Of a stretch of 64,000 nt of DNA, positions 36,963-46,179 are shown one piece after another. The notes below the pieces were generated by a model. It made no database searches, was not told the origin of the DNA, and saw only the letters and a list, made by a program, of their open reading frames with translations. Source of the DNA: Botrytis cinerea B05.10 (taxonomy: Eukaryota; Ascomycota; Leotiomycetes; Helotiales; Sclerotiniaceae); contig NC_037312.1 in NCBI RefSeq assembly GCF_000143535.2, forward strand, positions 1,426,001-1,490,000, given 5' to 3'. The first letter of the stretch is position 1. Each line of letters begins with the position of its first letter. A program made the translations under genes and the position numbers.

Positions 36963-38099
36963 ATGGCACAAACTACACCTAACGAAGGGATATTGTCGCT
37001 TACAATACCTGCACTACAAAATGCACTAGTCGCAAGTGGCCCTGGAAAATTAGTTGTATCAAAATCTATCAAAGTCCCGGATATCAAGGAGGATCAGGTC
37101 CTAGTGCAAGTTAAAGCAGTTGCATTGAATCCATCCGATTGGAAAATTCTAGACAGATCATATACGTCTGGGGCCATCGCCGGCGCTGACTTTTCAGGAA
37201 TTGTGTGCAAAGTTGGGAACCAATTATCCAAAGACTTACATGTTGGTGATCGGGTTTGCGGCGCTATTTTTGGTTCAAATCCTTTGTGTCCGTCAAATGG
37301 AGCATTTGCAGAATACCTTGCAGCGACAGGGAATCTTTGTATGCTGATTCCAAGCTCCATGTCATTTGCCAGTGCTGCTTCGCTAGGAATAGGAACGATG
37401 ACCGTGGGTTTGGCACTCCGATCACTCGGAATACTCCCATCCGATCTTGAGTCACTCGATTCTCTGTCCCAAAAAGTGCCCAAGTCCGCAGCAGACGAAC
37501 ACCCTTTTGCAATGGTATACGGCGCGTCAACAGCCACTGGCACACTAGCGGTGCAGTGTCTTGGACATCTGGGCTACCGCCCAATCGCTTTATGCTCTCC
37601 TCGGAATTTTAAACTCGTGAAAGAAAGAGGAGCATTCGCAGTTTTTGATTATGCGGAATCGCAGAGTCGGGAGGAGATTCGGGAATTGACAAAGGGAGAT
37701 TTGACCATCGCTTTAGATTGTATTACTACTTCGAAGTCGACTACCATGTGTTACGGAGCCATCGGGTGTCGCGGAGGTCGCTATACGGCGTTAGAATCTA
37801 TTCCAGCACGTCTAAACCGCAGAAGGGCAGACGTGAAGCCGGAGTGGATTTTAGCACTGAGTGTATTCGGTGAACCGGTGCACCTGGCAGGCGATTATTA
37901 TCGTGAAGCAGCCGTTGACGATCATGATTTTGCAGCAGCTTGGATACAAAAGGTCGAAGAACTATTGAAGCTCGAAAAGCTCATCCCACATCCCATGAGA
38001 ACATATCGAACTGGCTTGAAAGGGATTGTAGCTGGTCTGGATAGGTTACGCAAAGGAGAAGTATCAGGTTGTAAAGAAGTGTATATGTTGGGTGTTTGA
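36963..38099 (+). CDS. Trans-acting enoyl reductase (MDR family, LovC/TenC/RAP1 type)
   Basis: A single-exon gene encodes 378 residues, the usual size of stand-alone enoyl reductases that serve PKS-NRPS partners. The N-terminal GroES-like part reads VKAVALNPSDWKILDR, AGADFSGIVCKVG, HVGDRVCGAIFG and GAFAEYLAATGN. The NADPH-binding part begins AMVYGASTATGTLAVQCL, followed by ALCSPRNFKLVKERGA and VFDY. Zinc ligands of alcohol dehydrogenases are absent, as expected for this group. It should reduce the alpha,beta-double bond of ACP-bound intermediates on the neighbouring PKS, which has no ER domain. The start is the first ATG (MAQTTPNEG). The upstream in-frame codons are inside the promoter. Confidence 0.93.
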   Translation: MAQTTPNEGILSLTIPALQNALVASGPGKLVVSKSIKVPDIKEDQVLVQVKAVALNPSDWKILDRSYTSGAIAGADFSGIVCKVGNQLSKDLHVGDRVCGAIFGSNPLCPSNGAFAEYLAATGNLCMLIPSSMSFASAASLGIGTMTVGLALRSLGILPSDLESLDSLSQKVPKSAADEHPFAMVYGASTATGTLAVQCLGHLGYRPIALCSPRNFKLVKERGAFAVFDYAESQSREEIRELTKGDLTIALDCITTSKSTTMCYGAIGCRGGRYTALESIPARLNRRRADVKPEWILALSVFGEPVHLAGDYYREAAVDDHDFAAAWIQKVEELLKLEKLIPHPMRTYRTGLKGIVAGLDRLRKGEVSGCKEVYMLGV

Positions 38100-38428
38100 T
38101 GTCTGTTGAAAGGGTGCCCCAGGTTGAGAACCCGTGCTTAGTCAACACCGCGCTATGTAAGGATTACATCTCGAACAACTTTTCACGAACTATGCTACTA
38201 CCAATGACTTGCAACAATGTCGGACGTATCACACAATTCTCTTCTCTTCTCTAATGTTCACGATTAGATTTGACCATCTTTTTCTCGGGGTTTCTAGAGG
38301 CACTGTGTATAGGAGGGCACTGACTGGTAAGAATTGTATTGATATTGACCGTTCCTTGAACATTAAACTTAGAAGTATTCGCACCTTCACGGTGCACTAA
38401 AGTTTGATGCTTTCTACATAGCGACGGT
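38100..38428. other. Convergent 3' spacer
   Basis: This is the gap between the enoyl reductase and the EthD gene stop codons. Only untranslated sequence is visible. Confidence 0.4.
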
Positions 38429-38983
38429 TCAAATCTTGGTTCCCTCTGCGATCTTATCCAATCCAAAAAGTGCACTACCAGCGCCCACGGCAGAGCGTTC
38501 CTCATATGGAGGAAATGGACATTCTACTATTTTATTGTCTTCCACGAAGACTTCCTCCCAACCCGCTGTAATATGTGCCTTATCCTGCACCTCTGGGGTA
38601 CTTCCTCCAACCAACATTTGGAATTCTGGATCCGTGAAGATAGCTGCCATGTCATTTGTTGTGCGTACCCACACTTGGACCATAAGATCGTGTTCCTCCA
38701 AAGCCCAGCCTGGTTGAAGTGCGAAGGGAATCATGTCCGTGAGGAGTTTCTTGCACGCTGGTGGTGTATGGTACTGTTTTCAAGCATGGTTAGATTGGCT
38801 GAAACATTCTTGAATATAGAGGGAGCTAACCTGAGCGATTTTCAGAGCTCCGTGTCTCTGTTGGATTTTGGCCGCTTTCAGTCCATGATCTGTACAGAAA
38901 TCGTGGAATTCCTTGTCTGAATACTCAGGCCGTTTGTAACGAAACGATGTGAGTTTCAAGACCTTTTCGAGTTGAGGTGACAT
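38429..38983 (-). CDS. EthD-domain protein
   Basis: Two exons (38831-38983, 38429-38773) encode 165 residues. The intron (gttagc..cag) is phase 0. The N-terminal half reads LKLTSFRYKRPEYSDKEFHDF followed by HGLKAAKIQQRHGALKIAQYHT. This is the EthD dimeric alpha/beta-barrel pattern, in which an early strand carries a K/R-rich pair and a central His follows the first helix. A second half repeats the ferredoxin-like unit (DLMVQVWVRTTNDMAAIFTDPEFQ), and the C-terminus is a Gly/Ala tail. EthD relatives in fungal polyketide clusters include anthrone decarboxylases such as TpcK, but I know of none with a defined role in a PKS-NRPS pathway. The CGCCGA elements upstream tie it to the cluster. The reaction is unknown; decarboxylation, cyclisation or isomerisation are possible. 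Confidence 0.82.
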
Positions 38984-39582
38984 GGCGCAAGTGATTGTCA
39001 ATTATCGATACAAGATGGATTATGGTTAATAAACGTGAAAGATTCTATCAACCTACCTACCTTTATAACATCCGTTTTAAGGTGATTTACTCGGCAAATT
39101 GAAGTTTTGGTAATCACGGCAGTTTCAGGATTTTTATTGTAAAATCGCCGAAAGTGCCATGTTGAGAAAACCGCCGAACAGAAAACGCCATGTTGAAGCA
39201 GAACGCCGACTTGGCTATGCATCATGAATAACATGTGGATGTTTTCAATAGGTCCGTACTCTGAGTCTTAGGAGAAATTCTTCTAATAGCTTACTTTGTT
39301 TAAAGCGCAGTGGGAGTGAGGGCAGTTTAGGGCAATCATGGTTTGCTGGAATAAGTTGTTTAAAAGGGGGGTGTAATAGAGTACACGAGAGGAGGCTATC
39401 TTTTTCTAAAAACCAAACTTGTTTGAAGTTTTGCATGAAATTATTTGGGGGACATCATCTTCAGTACATAAATTCGTGTCTCTCATTCCACCTTTGGAGG
39501 TTCAAAGGAAGTTTCCATGCAATCAAGCCATCTGGATAAAACATTTGTAGCCCCCGCTTCTCCCTCCTTTTTATTTCTCAGC
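38984..39582. promoter_or_regulatory. Upstream region of the EthD gene
   Basis: This region contains TCGGCA (39091), TCGCCGA (39145-39151), CCGCCGA (39171-39177) and ACGCCGA (39203-39209). The last two are part of a direct repeat described separately. The rest of the gap up to the hydrolase stop codon is AT-rich with no visible gene. Confidence 0.6.
39156..39209. repeat. Imperfect direct repeat carrying CGCCGA elements
   Basis: The unit GCCATGTTGA (39156 and 39187, 31 bases apart) is each time followed by an A-rich stretch and then a CGCCGA element (39172 and 39204). Two copies of a composite site would double regulator binding upstream of the EthD gene. Confidence 0.7.
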
Positions 39583-40878
39583 TCATAAAGCTAATGGTTC
39601 TCTTGTCACCTTGAAATGCCGATCAAAAAACGCGAAGGTCTTCATGTTGGAAAGCCCAAAGGCTCCAATTTTTGCCTGTAGCCCTCCATCGCGAGGCTCT
39701 ATTGGGATCCATTTCTCCTTGTTCGCATCATCCACGTTCACCAATTCGTTAAAAATCTTAACAGTGCTCGTCTCCGGTCTAAAATAAAGAGATCCTCCAG
39801 CCCCAGAGACAAGGACAGGGCATTTAATGCCATGAAGACACAGCTCGCCTTCTTCTGAGCACAGCGTAAATTTTCTCAGAGCAAGAAGTGCTTCAGAAGG
39901 AGTATCTTGACCAAATGCCCACATCATATGGCCAATTTCAAAACTGAATTGACTATTAACCTTCGCGAGTAACATCACTACACGATCGATGAAGTTGTTG
40001 GATATCCAGCCAGATAGCCATCCACTTAGAAACCAACGCGGCATCTTAGAAGCTACAATCTCCCACATATTATATGGCGGATCAATACTCACACAGCATT
40101 GAATTCTAGAATCGGTTGCGGCTCTCAGTGCATTGTAGCCTCCAAGTGATGCACCGAGAATTCCGATACGGTCCAAGTCAAGCTGTAACCCAGGATTGTG
40201 ATTCGAATATTCGAAAACAAAGTCAAGAACACATTCAATGACCTTCTCATAATCATATCTCATGAACAGCTTATCGCGCCTCAAAGTAATTCCTTGCCCC
40301 GGCCCATCAAACGTAAGAATTGCATATCCAAGTCGTGGTCCTACACTTGGGGCAAGGAAAAACAACTCCTCTTGAACAGAGTCTCCTCCATTGACGTTCA
40401 CAATAATCGGGATCTTTCCATTTGAATGAATGTGCGCAGAGGCAGGCAGATATAATATCGCAGGTAGTTTGGTCGTCTTCTCGAACGGTATCTTCAGGAA
40501 CCGAGCCTCTGTGTCATCCAATAACAGCGCCCCTTTTCTGAAAAGACTTTCGTATCTCTCCGCAACAGGAAGTAGTCTTGGATTTGGCGCGTTGCTCCGA
40601 TCGCTCCACATATATTGGCTTGCACGGGCGTAGTTTGAAGCTCTTAGGAATGCAGCTCTAGCTGCCGGCCTGTCGCCCAATTTCAGTGCTTCTTCAGCGA
40701 TCATCTCGGCTTTATGAGAACACTCAGACCAAGCAGAAGCCCATGATTCTACGTTTCCATCTTTTATGCGACTCACTGCCGTAAGAGCTTCGGCGGTTTC
40801 GCAGCCTCCCGTCGGTGCCATACTTAAGAGTCGCAGGAATTCGAAGTTAAACCATTCCGATGCGAAGAACGTGTGCAT
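39583..40878 (-). CDS. Alpha/beta hydrolase, secondary-metabolite type
   Basis: A single exon of 431 residues. The nucleophile elbow is GILGASLGGYNAL (GxSxGG), preceded by a YAILTFDGPGQG loop and the oxyanion-type IIVNVNGGDS segment. The N-terminal 140 residues are helical, as in the DUF1100/2,6-dihydropseudooxynicotine hydrolase group. The same family includes ORFZ/CcsE/PyiE-type enzymes of cytochalasan clusters, thought to help form the pyrrolinone ring after reductive release from a PKS-NRPS. In this copy the usual Asp loop reads VSGAGGSLYF and the usual His region reads GGLQAKIGAF, so an Asp and His are not obvious by eye. A non-hydrolytic role is possible. Start: the first ATG inside the frame gives MHTFFASEWF, and a second in-frame ATG before APTGG is also plausible. 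Confidence 0.85.
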   Translation of the reverse strand: MHTFFASEWFNFEFLRLLSMAPTGGCETAEALTAVSRIKDGNVESWASAWSECSHKAEMIAEEALKLGDRPAARAAFLRASNYARASQYMWSDRSNAPNPRLLPVAERYESLFRKGALLLDDTEARFLKIPFEKTTKLPAILYLPASAHIHSNGKIPIIVNVNGGDSVQEELFFLAPSVGPRLGYAILTFDGPGQGITLRRDKLFMRYDYEKVIECVLDFVFEYSNHNPGLQLDLDRIGILGASLGGYNALRAATDSRIQCCVSIDPPYNMWEIVASKMPRWFLSGWLSGWISNNFIDRVVMLLAKVNSQFSFEIGHMMWAFGQDTPSEALLALRKFTLCSEEGELCLHGIKCPVLVSGAGGSLYFRPETSTVKIFNELVNVDDANKEKWIPIEPRDGGLQAKIGAFGLSNMKTFAFFDRHFKVTREPLAL

Positions 40879-41398
40879 CTTGTTGATTGAGTATTTTGAA
40901 TTAGAAACTATTAAAGTCAAGCCAAGAATCAAAGCGAATTGGCAGTTGAACGTACATCTTTACGTCGCATCCCGAAGCTACTATTTAACACAAGATCTTA
41001 CACTATCAATGATCGGATTGATTATTCTCCGGCCCATTTCGCCGAAAATTGTTCATCCTTCTATTACCCTGTCTATTGATGTTCCCGGGGGCGTTTGTGA
41101 TTGAATTTTGTCTCAATATCCGTATTTTTTTGATAGGTGTTACCTCTTGAATCCTACACTATACGTCTACCAGGTACCATAAACGTAATCAAATAGCAAA
41201 ATTTCGCACTCCGGCATTATATGGTCTATCATTTGTAGTTATAGCCATTCATATTATTATCCCTTACATAGGATGTTGAAGATCATGGCGCAGAAGATTA
41301 TTACAACAAAGAATATAGACGTGGACCAATTCAAGCTCCATCTACCAGTCTAAACAGATCCCATATTGTCTCCAATGACTCAAAATTCTAGGTTTCCT
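40879..41398. promoter_or_regulatory. Upstream region of the hydrolase
   Basis: One TCGCCGA element (41039-41045) lies 161 bases upstream of the chosen start. The remaining sequence is AT-rich, with no open frame of note. Confidence 0.5.
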
Positions 41399-43187
41399 CT
41401 ATGCGTTGTTAGAAGCATTAAGCGTTTTCGCCTTTCGCTCTTTCATTCCATAATCAGTCTCTAGAGTTTCTCTCAAAGCAATCTCTTTCTCGCCCCAGGT
41501 TATAATAAAGCCCAAAATCCCAAATCCAAGAGCTACATACCAAACAATCTTCAGAGAACGGGAATATGCGTCGATAAGCTCGATTCTAACATCTGGGGAA
41601 AAGGAATTGATAAACTCTTTGGACGCTTGTTGGTAGGCCGAGCCTCCTACCAACCTATCCGAAATACTCTTGTCGCTCAGACCTGCAACAATACTATTGA
41701 ATTGGTTGTCAAGGATAGCGCCAGGAATAGAGACTCCCCAAATTGACCCAAAAGCTCTCATGAATGACCAAGTAGCGGCGGAAGCGGCCACGTCACTCTC
41801 TGGAAGACCGGCTTGGATAGCAGGCAGCAGTGGAGTATTAATCATTCCTGAGCCCATGGCTATCAATATCTGAAAAATTGCCCATTTTGCCGTGCTTGAG
41901 TTTGGATCTAGAGTCGACAGTGCTCCTAGCCCTGCAACCATGAATGCCCATCCCACCAACTGAGGTGGTTTATATCGCCCTGTTTTTGTTGTCCAAAGAG
42001 CTGCAAATATTGCAAATGGAACCAGAACGATGACGGTTGGCAACAACTGAACTCCAGATCGTGTTGGAGTACTTTGAAGCACTCCTTGAAAGTAAACCGG
42101 GAGGAAATAGAGCGTCCAGTAAGTAAGCATTCCATGGATGAACGTGGCGATAAAGGCAATTGCAGACGTGCGATTTCCGAACATTCGTGGTGGAATGGTA
42201 GGCTCAACGCAGTAGCTCGAAGCTTCGTATACGTGAAATAGGATGTATACGACAATGCCGAGGACAAGAGGGAATATGATTTTCCATGAGGACCAAGGCG
42301 AAAGTGCACCAGCATATGTTAAAGCATACAGGATCGATATAACTGCCCCACTCAGGAGAAAGTTACCGAGCCAATCTATCCTCTTCATCTTCTGTTCAAA
42401 AGTGGTCTGTTTCCGATACTCAACCTGAAGAAATATAAGCATCAAGAAGAGAGAAGTACCTGCAACTGGGAGACTGATATAAAATATCCAGCGCCAGGTA
42501 GCCCGATCAACAAGCACCCCACCCACAAATGGGCCCAGAGAACTTCCAACAGCAAAGATCAAAAAGATAAAAGCCATGTAGTTGGGACGCTCTCTCAACG
42601 GTACCAAGTCGCAGACAATGCAGTCGATCATAACATTGACACCGCCAACTCCTATTCCTTGTATTCCTCTACCGGCAATCAGCATTGCGGAGGAAGTTGC
42701 ACCTCCACAAATACCACTTCCGAGGGCAAACAGAGCGACGGCGACAATTATGGGCCATCTTCTTCCAAAGACGTTGGCGAACTGACCAAAAAGAGGTTGT
42801 GAGATAGTACTTTGTATCATTAGATTAGTATTGAATCAGTCAAGGTGGAGTAGATTTAACTTACCTAGTGAGGAAAAAAGCACTAGCAAACCAAACGTAT
42901 AGCTCCTTGGCATCTAAGGCTTTCGCAACAGATGGTAGCGCGGTAGATGTTACGGATGCTTCAATAGCAGTGAGGAGAGAAGTGATCCCGAGGGAGGTGA
43001 GTATGACCCAGAAACGCCAATCAGGTGTAAACACTTTTCCTCCAGTTGAAATGGCTTCATCAACACCGGGCAATTCAACAATATCTGACGCTGCTTTCTT
43101 CTCGCTGGTGGATGACATTGTTGAATGTAGTACTGTATCTGTACCTATTACTGAACTTGTGGCAGTTTTGATTCCGGGATCTGCCAT
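41399..43187 (-). CDS. MFS exporter, 14-TM DHA2 type
   Basis: Two exons (42865-43187, 41399-42809) encode 577 residues. The intron is 55 bases (gtaagt..aag). The Ser/Thr-rich cytosolic tail ends at FTPDWRFWVILTSLGITSLL, the first helix. Motif A reads GQFANVFGRRWP, motif C GPFVGGVLVDRATWRWIFYISLP, and the extra central pair of helices makes 14 spans. This is the usual type of toxin or metabolite efflux pump found in fungal clusters (AflT, for example). Position next to the hydrolase and CGCCGA-type elements upstream support export of the cluster product or self-protection. Specificity cannot be read from sequence. Confidence 0.92.
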
Positions 43188-43341
43188 GACTCTCTTTGTC
43201 TTCAAAAGGCTCTAAAAGCAACAGAGACAGAAGTGTCTTCACTTTCATTACACAACTTAATTTTGTGTGTTGATTCTTTCGTTTGGTTTTGGGGGGGGAT
43301 TGCAAAAAGGTATTGCAAAGACCAGGGTAGTCAAATGTGGT

Positions 43342-43421
43342 GCGGCGATGCGGAGGTGCGACATATACTAATAACCCTTGCAAATCGCCGGTGGTTAAGC
43401 GAAGGACATTCTACTCGGCGA
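43342..43421. promoter_or_regulatory. CGCCG-type elements upstream of MFS gene
   Basis: GCGGCGA (43342-43348), TCGCCGG (43385-43391) and TCGGCGA (43415-43421) are three copies in both orientations within 80 bases, 155-235 bases upstream of the MFS start. Confidence 0.6.
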
Positions 43422-43995
43422 TGTTCACAACAAACGTCGAATAAGCGCATTACCCATGGCAATATTGCATTTTGTCATTTAGAGGATCCTGGTCTTTATG
43501 TAGCAGGTCACCAATAGGGTAATAATTATACGATAGTGAGCCAGATAATAATAATAAGGCTAGAACAAGCAAGTGTCAAATGATGTTAGGGTGCGGCGCA
43601 GCTCATCATAATCTTAACGGTTCGATCTTGTGCTAAATTCACTATCAAAGTACATCTGATCAAGCACTAGTAAGCCTTGAATATAGTGTGCTCTATGCTT
43701 GACTAAGAGTGCGTTCGAATCGATTTTTTAGATCAGTTAGAATCAATATACTGAGTCTAATGTACTCGGATTGAATATAATATTGAGCTCAATGTATATT
43801 AGATCTAGTAATTAGATATTATATAGCTGAAATTCTTTAAAAAATCTCAAAGTGAATATAATATTAGAGTTAATAAAATTTCTAACAATAATAAAATAAC
43901 GAAATCTTGAAAAGATAATATATTTGAAGTATCACTATTACGATCGTAGTTGAGTTGAAAATAAAGAAGCTATTAATTTTTTTTAAAAAATATAT

Positions 43996-44029
43996 TAGTT
44001 AATAGTATCTCAGAGACTATTATTAACTA
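43996..44029. repeat. Short AT-rich hairpin
   Basis: TAGTTAATAGT at 43996 pairs with ACTATTATTAACTA ending at 44029, apart from a 3-base difference. It lies inside the AT-rich island. Confidence 0.55.
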
Positions 44030-44078
44030 CTATATGAGAAAAAGAAAAACATTTAGTTTATTTGTCAGAGAGCGATCA

Positions 44079-44358
44079 CCTGATTCAGTACATATAGTAG
44101 ATCCATTGTTTTAGAAGCATTCGAAATACTCTATACTTTTATAGATTAACGATAAAGTCAATCACCCCTAGTAATATAATAAGCTTAAATATACTCTTAT
44201 ACCTCGCTATCATTATATAATAATTTGTTTCTATTCACTAGATATAACTATCAAATTGAATATTATCAAAGGTGATCTATTTTACTACTAATCTATAAAA
44301 GTATAGAATGTTCTAAATGCTTTTGAAATAGTATATCTACTATTGTCATGATTCGGGT
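44079..44358. mobile_element. Foldback/MITE-like inverted repeat, degenerate
   Basis: The left arm (about 44079-44180) and the reverse complement of the right arm (about 44257-44358) align over about 100 bases. The central block TCTATACTTTTATAGATTA (left, 44130-44148; right, in reverse complement, about 44289-44307) is nearly identical, and the outer part is diverged. No coding sequence lies between the arms. The size (about 280 bases), long terminal inverted arms and AT-richness fit a non-autonomous DNA element or a palindromic relic. Target-site duplications are not clear. Confidence 0.5.
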
Positions 44359-44416
44359 AAAGACTTATTATTATTATATTGTACCATAAGGGTAGAAGAG
44401 CTATGAAAGAGTGAGA

Positions 44417-44476
44417 CCCTACCTATAGGAAGTAGGGCACGCTAGTAGTCCGTGCCTAAGGCACGAAGGCACGGAC
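44417..44476. repeat. Two adjacent GC-rich hairpins
   Basis: CCCTAC..GTAGGG (from about 44417 to 44437) is followed by a perfect 10-base inverted repeat GTCCGTGCCT..AGGCACGGAC (44448-44476, 9-base loop). They stand out as a GC-rich patch inside very AT-rich DNA. They may be a transposon end or other relic; I see no tRNA cloverleaf. Confidence 0.5.
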
Positions 44477-44789
44477 AGAACATGTAGTTGACGCCGTGAC
44501 AACTAATCAAGTACACCCTGGACAGACATTACGTGTCTTTCTCAGTGTTCTTTCCTTCGAATGCTTGTAAACAGCTACTCTAAAGTTCCATTGAATACTT
44601 ATAAGTATTTTGAAAAACAAACTTGAATATCATTACTTTTTTTGGAGCTTAATAATCTGATGCAATCATGTCATTCCATGTGTTTCCAAGGTAGCAACAT
44701 CGTTTTATCGAAGAATGAATGTAAGATCTTACAATCGCACGAAACTAAAGACGACACCGCCCTATCCCAGTGCTACCCGCTTCTTCCAA

Positions 44790-46179
44790 TCATACCATGC
44801 TAGATCTTTGAATAGTTATGTCTTTACGAACGCTTATCTTCTTCATCTCGATCTGAGGTCCCGCAACAGATGATTCGCAACCCCTACCGCAGGACTTTGA
44901 AACCACATCAGATGAGCACATAGCTTCATGGGCGTTAACAAACTGATTCTTACTCCCGTTCCCTTCGTCTCTATCGAAATCTTCAATCCAGGTATCGCCA
45001 TATGATTCCAATGGAGCACTTCGTTGCGCAGTTCGTCGCCGAGAGTTACTTGGCTCGAGGTTTCCGTACGAACTTGACTTCGATTTCGCGCTGAGAACTC
45101 GATATAGTGGCGCCATAGTAGGCACGCAGGCACTTGCGATACTGAAAGAACATTGTATCGCGGTCCAAAGAAAAACATCAATGTCGTCCCAAGACATGTC
45201 AGGGCCTTGAGCGAGTGGGAATGTGTAAACAAGGCGCACTATACTTATTGCCGTGACGAAAATTCCTAAGGAAAAAGCGGTAAGGAGGCCCAGCTTCTTG
45301 TTCATTGGAAGTTTCAACTTCCAGACGCCAATAACGGGTAAGACCAAAATGACGATCTCCGTCCCCAAGTCGAAGAAGAGGGGCACCACGACATGGATTG
45401 TAGCAGACATACAATGGCCCTCAAGAGACACTGGGTATGGCGGTGGAAGTGACTCGTATATACGGTTCCAAAACAGTTCAACAGGTATGCATTGGAATAC
45501 GAAGACGATGAATGTCGCTATCCCCGCGCACAGCGATACCAGTGATGTAACATAGATCGACCACTTGAAAGTTACGTGCCTAACAGTGAAGATACGGTGA
45601 TAGAATGCCAGAATTGAAAGCTTTGTTATCATCAAGGCGAGGGTTTGTTGGAGATACATTGCATATCCCATCTAGAGACGCGTTAGTCCGCATTCGACGC
45701 TTTCTGCCATCACTATTTAGGGACGAATTACCTTGAAAACGGTGACGTAATTATTGGGTGGATGATAGTCTTCAGTCATTACTCTGAGCTGCTCATAAAT
45801 TGTTGGTTAGCAATTTATACCATGATCGAAGGTCATGATGCGGTACTGACAAAGTGTTTTCCGAGCCCATTTTGCTTTGCGACAAGTTCACATATATTCA
45901 CACCAATTGCAATGATCTTATTAAAATGTTAGAATGGATTTTTAGGATATTGGAGGAGACTCTTACTGCAGCAATACAAATCAGCCATGAATCCAGACTC
46001 CGGATTTTGCCAATAGTGTTTTGAGCATACAAGCGAACAACTACAGTTGTGACGATGACTGTGAGATTCAGAATACATATTGCAACAATAAGACCTCCTC
46101 TGTCTTCATTGTAATGAGTCGTTTGATATGTCAGTGCTGATGCAGTAGAGTCTATCTGGCTTTGAGTGTCGTTGGACAT
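44790..46179 (-). CDS. Rhodopsin-like integral membrane protein (fungal 7-TM family)
   Basis: Four exons (45967-46179, 45851-45916, 45732-45788, 44790-45671) encode 405 residues. The first helix is LIVAICILNLTVIVTTVVVRLYA. Further helices include ILAFYHRIFTV, IYVTSLVSLCAGIATFIVFVF, VVPLFFDLGTEIVILVLPVIGVW and LLTAFSLGIFVTAISIVRL, with a polar tail of about 110 residues at the C-terminus. The YHRIFTVRHVTFKWSIY segment, an FWNRIY-type loop and WTAIQCSFSIASACVPTMAPL late in the core are typical of the large fungal rhodopsin-domain membrane protein family (related to Pth11-like proteins). Function is unknown. No CGCCGA element was seen upstream, so cluster membership is doubtful. The exon 3 acceptor has two in-frame choices three bases apart. 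Confidence 0.85.

Larger units (their letters stand above)
43188..44789. other. AT-rich island between MFS and rhodopsin-like genes
   Basis: The first 300 bases carry regulatory-like elements. From about 43680 to 44400 the sequence becomes extremely AT-rich and simple, with no open frames and two foldback structures (annotated separately). The pattern resembles a decayed, possibly RIP-mutated transposon remnant that separates the core cluster from the genes to its right. Confidence 0.55.
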
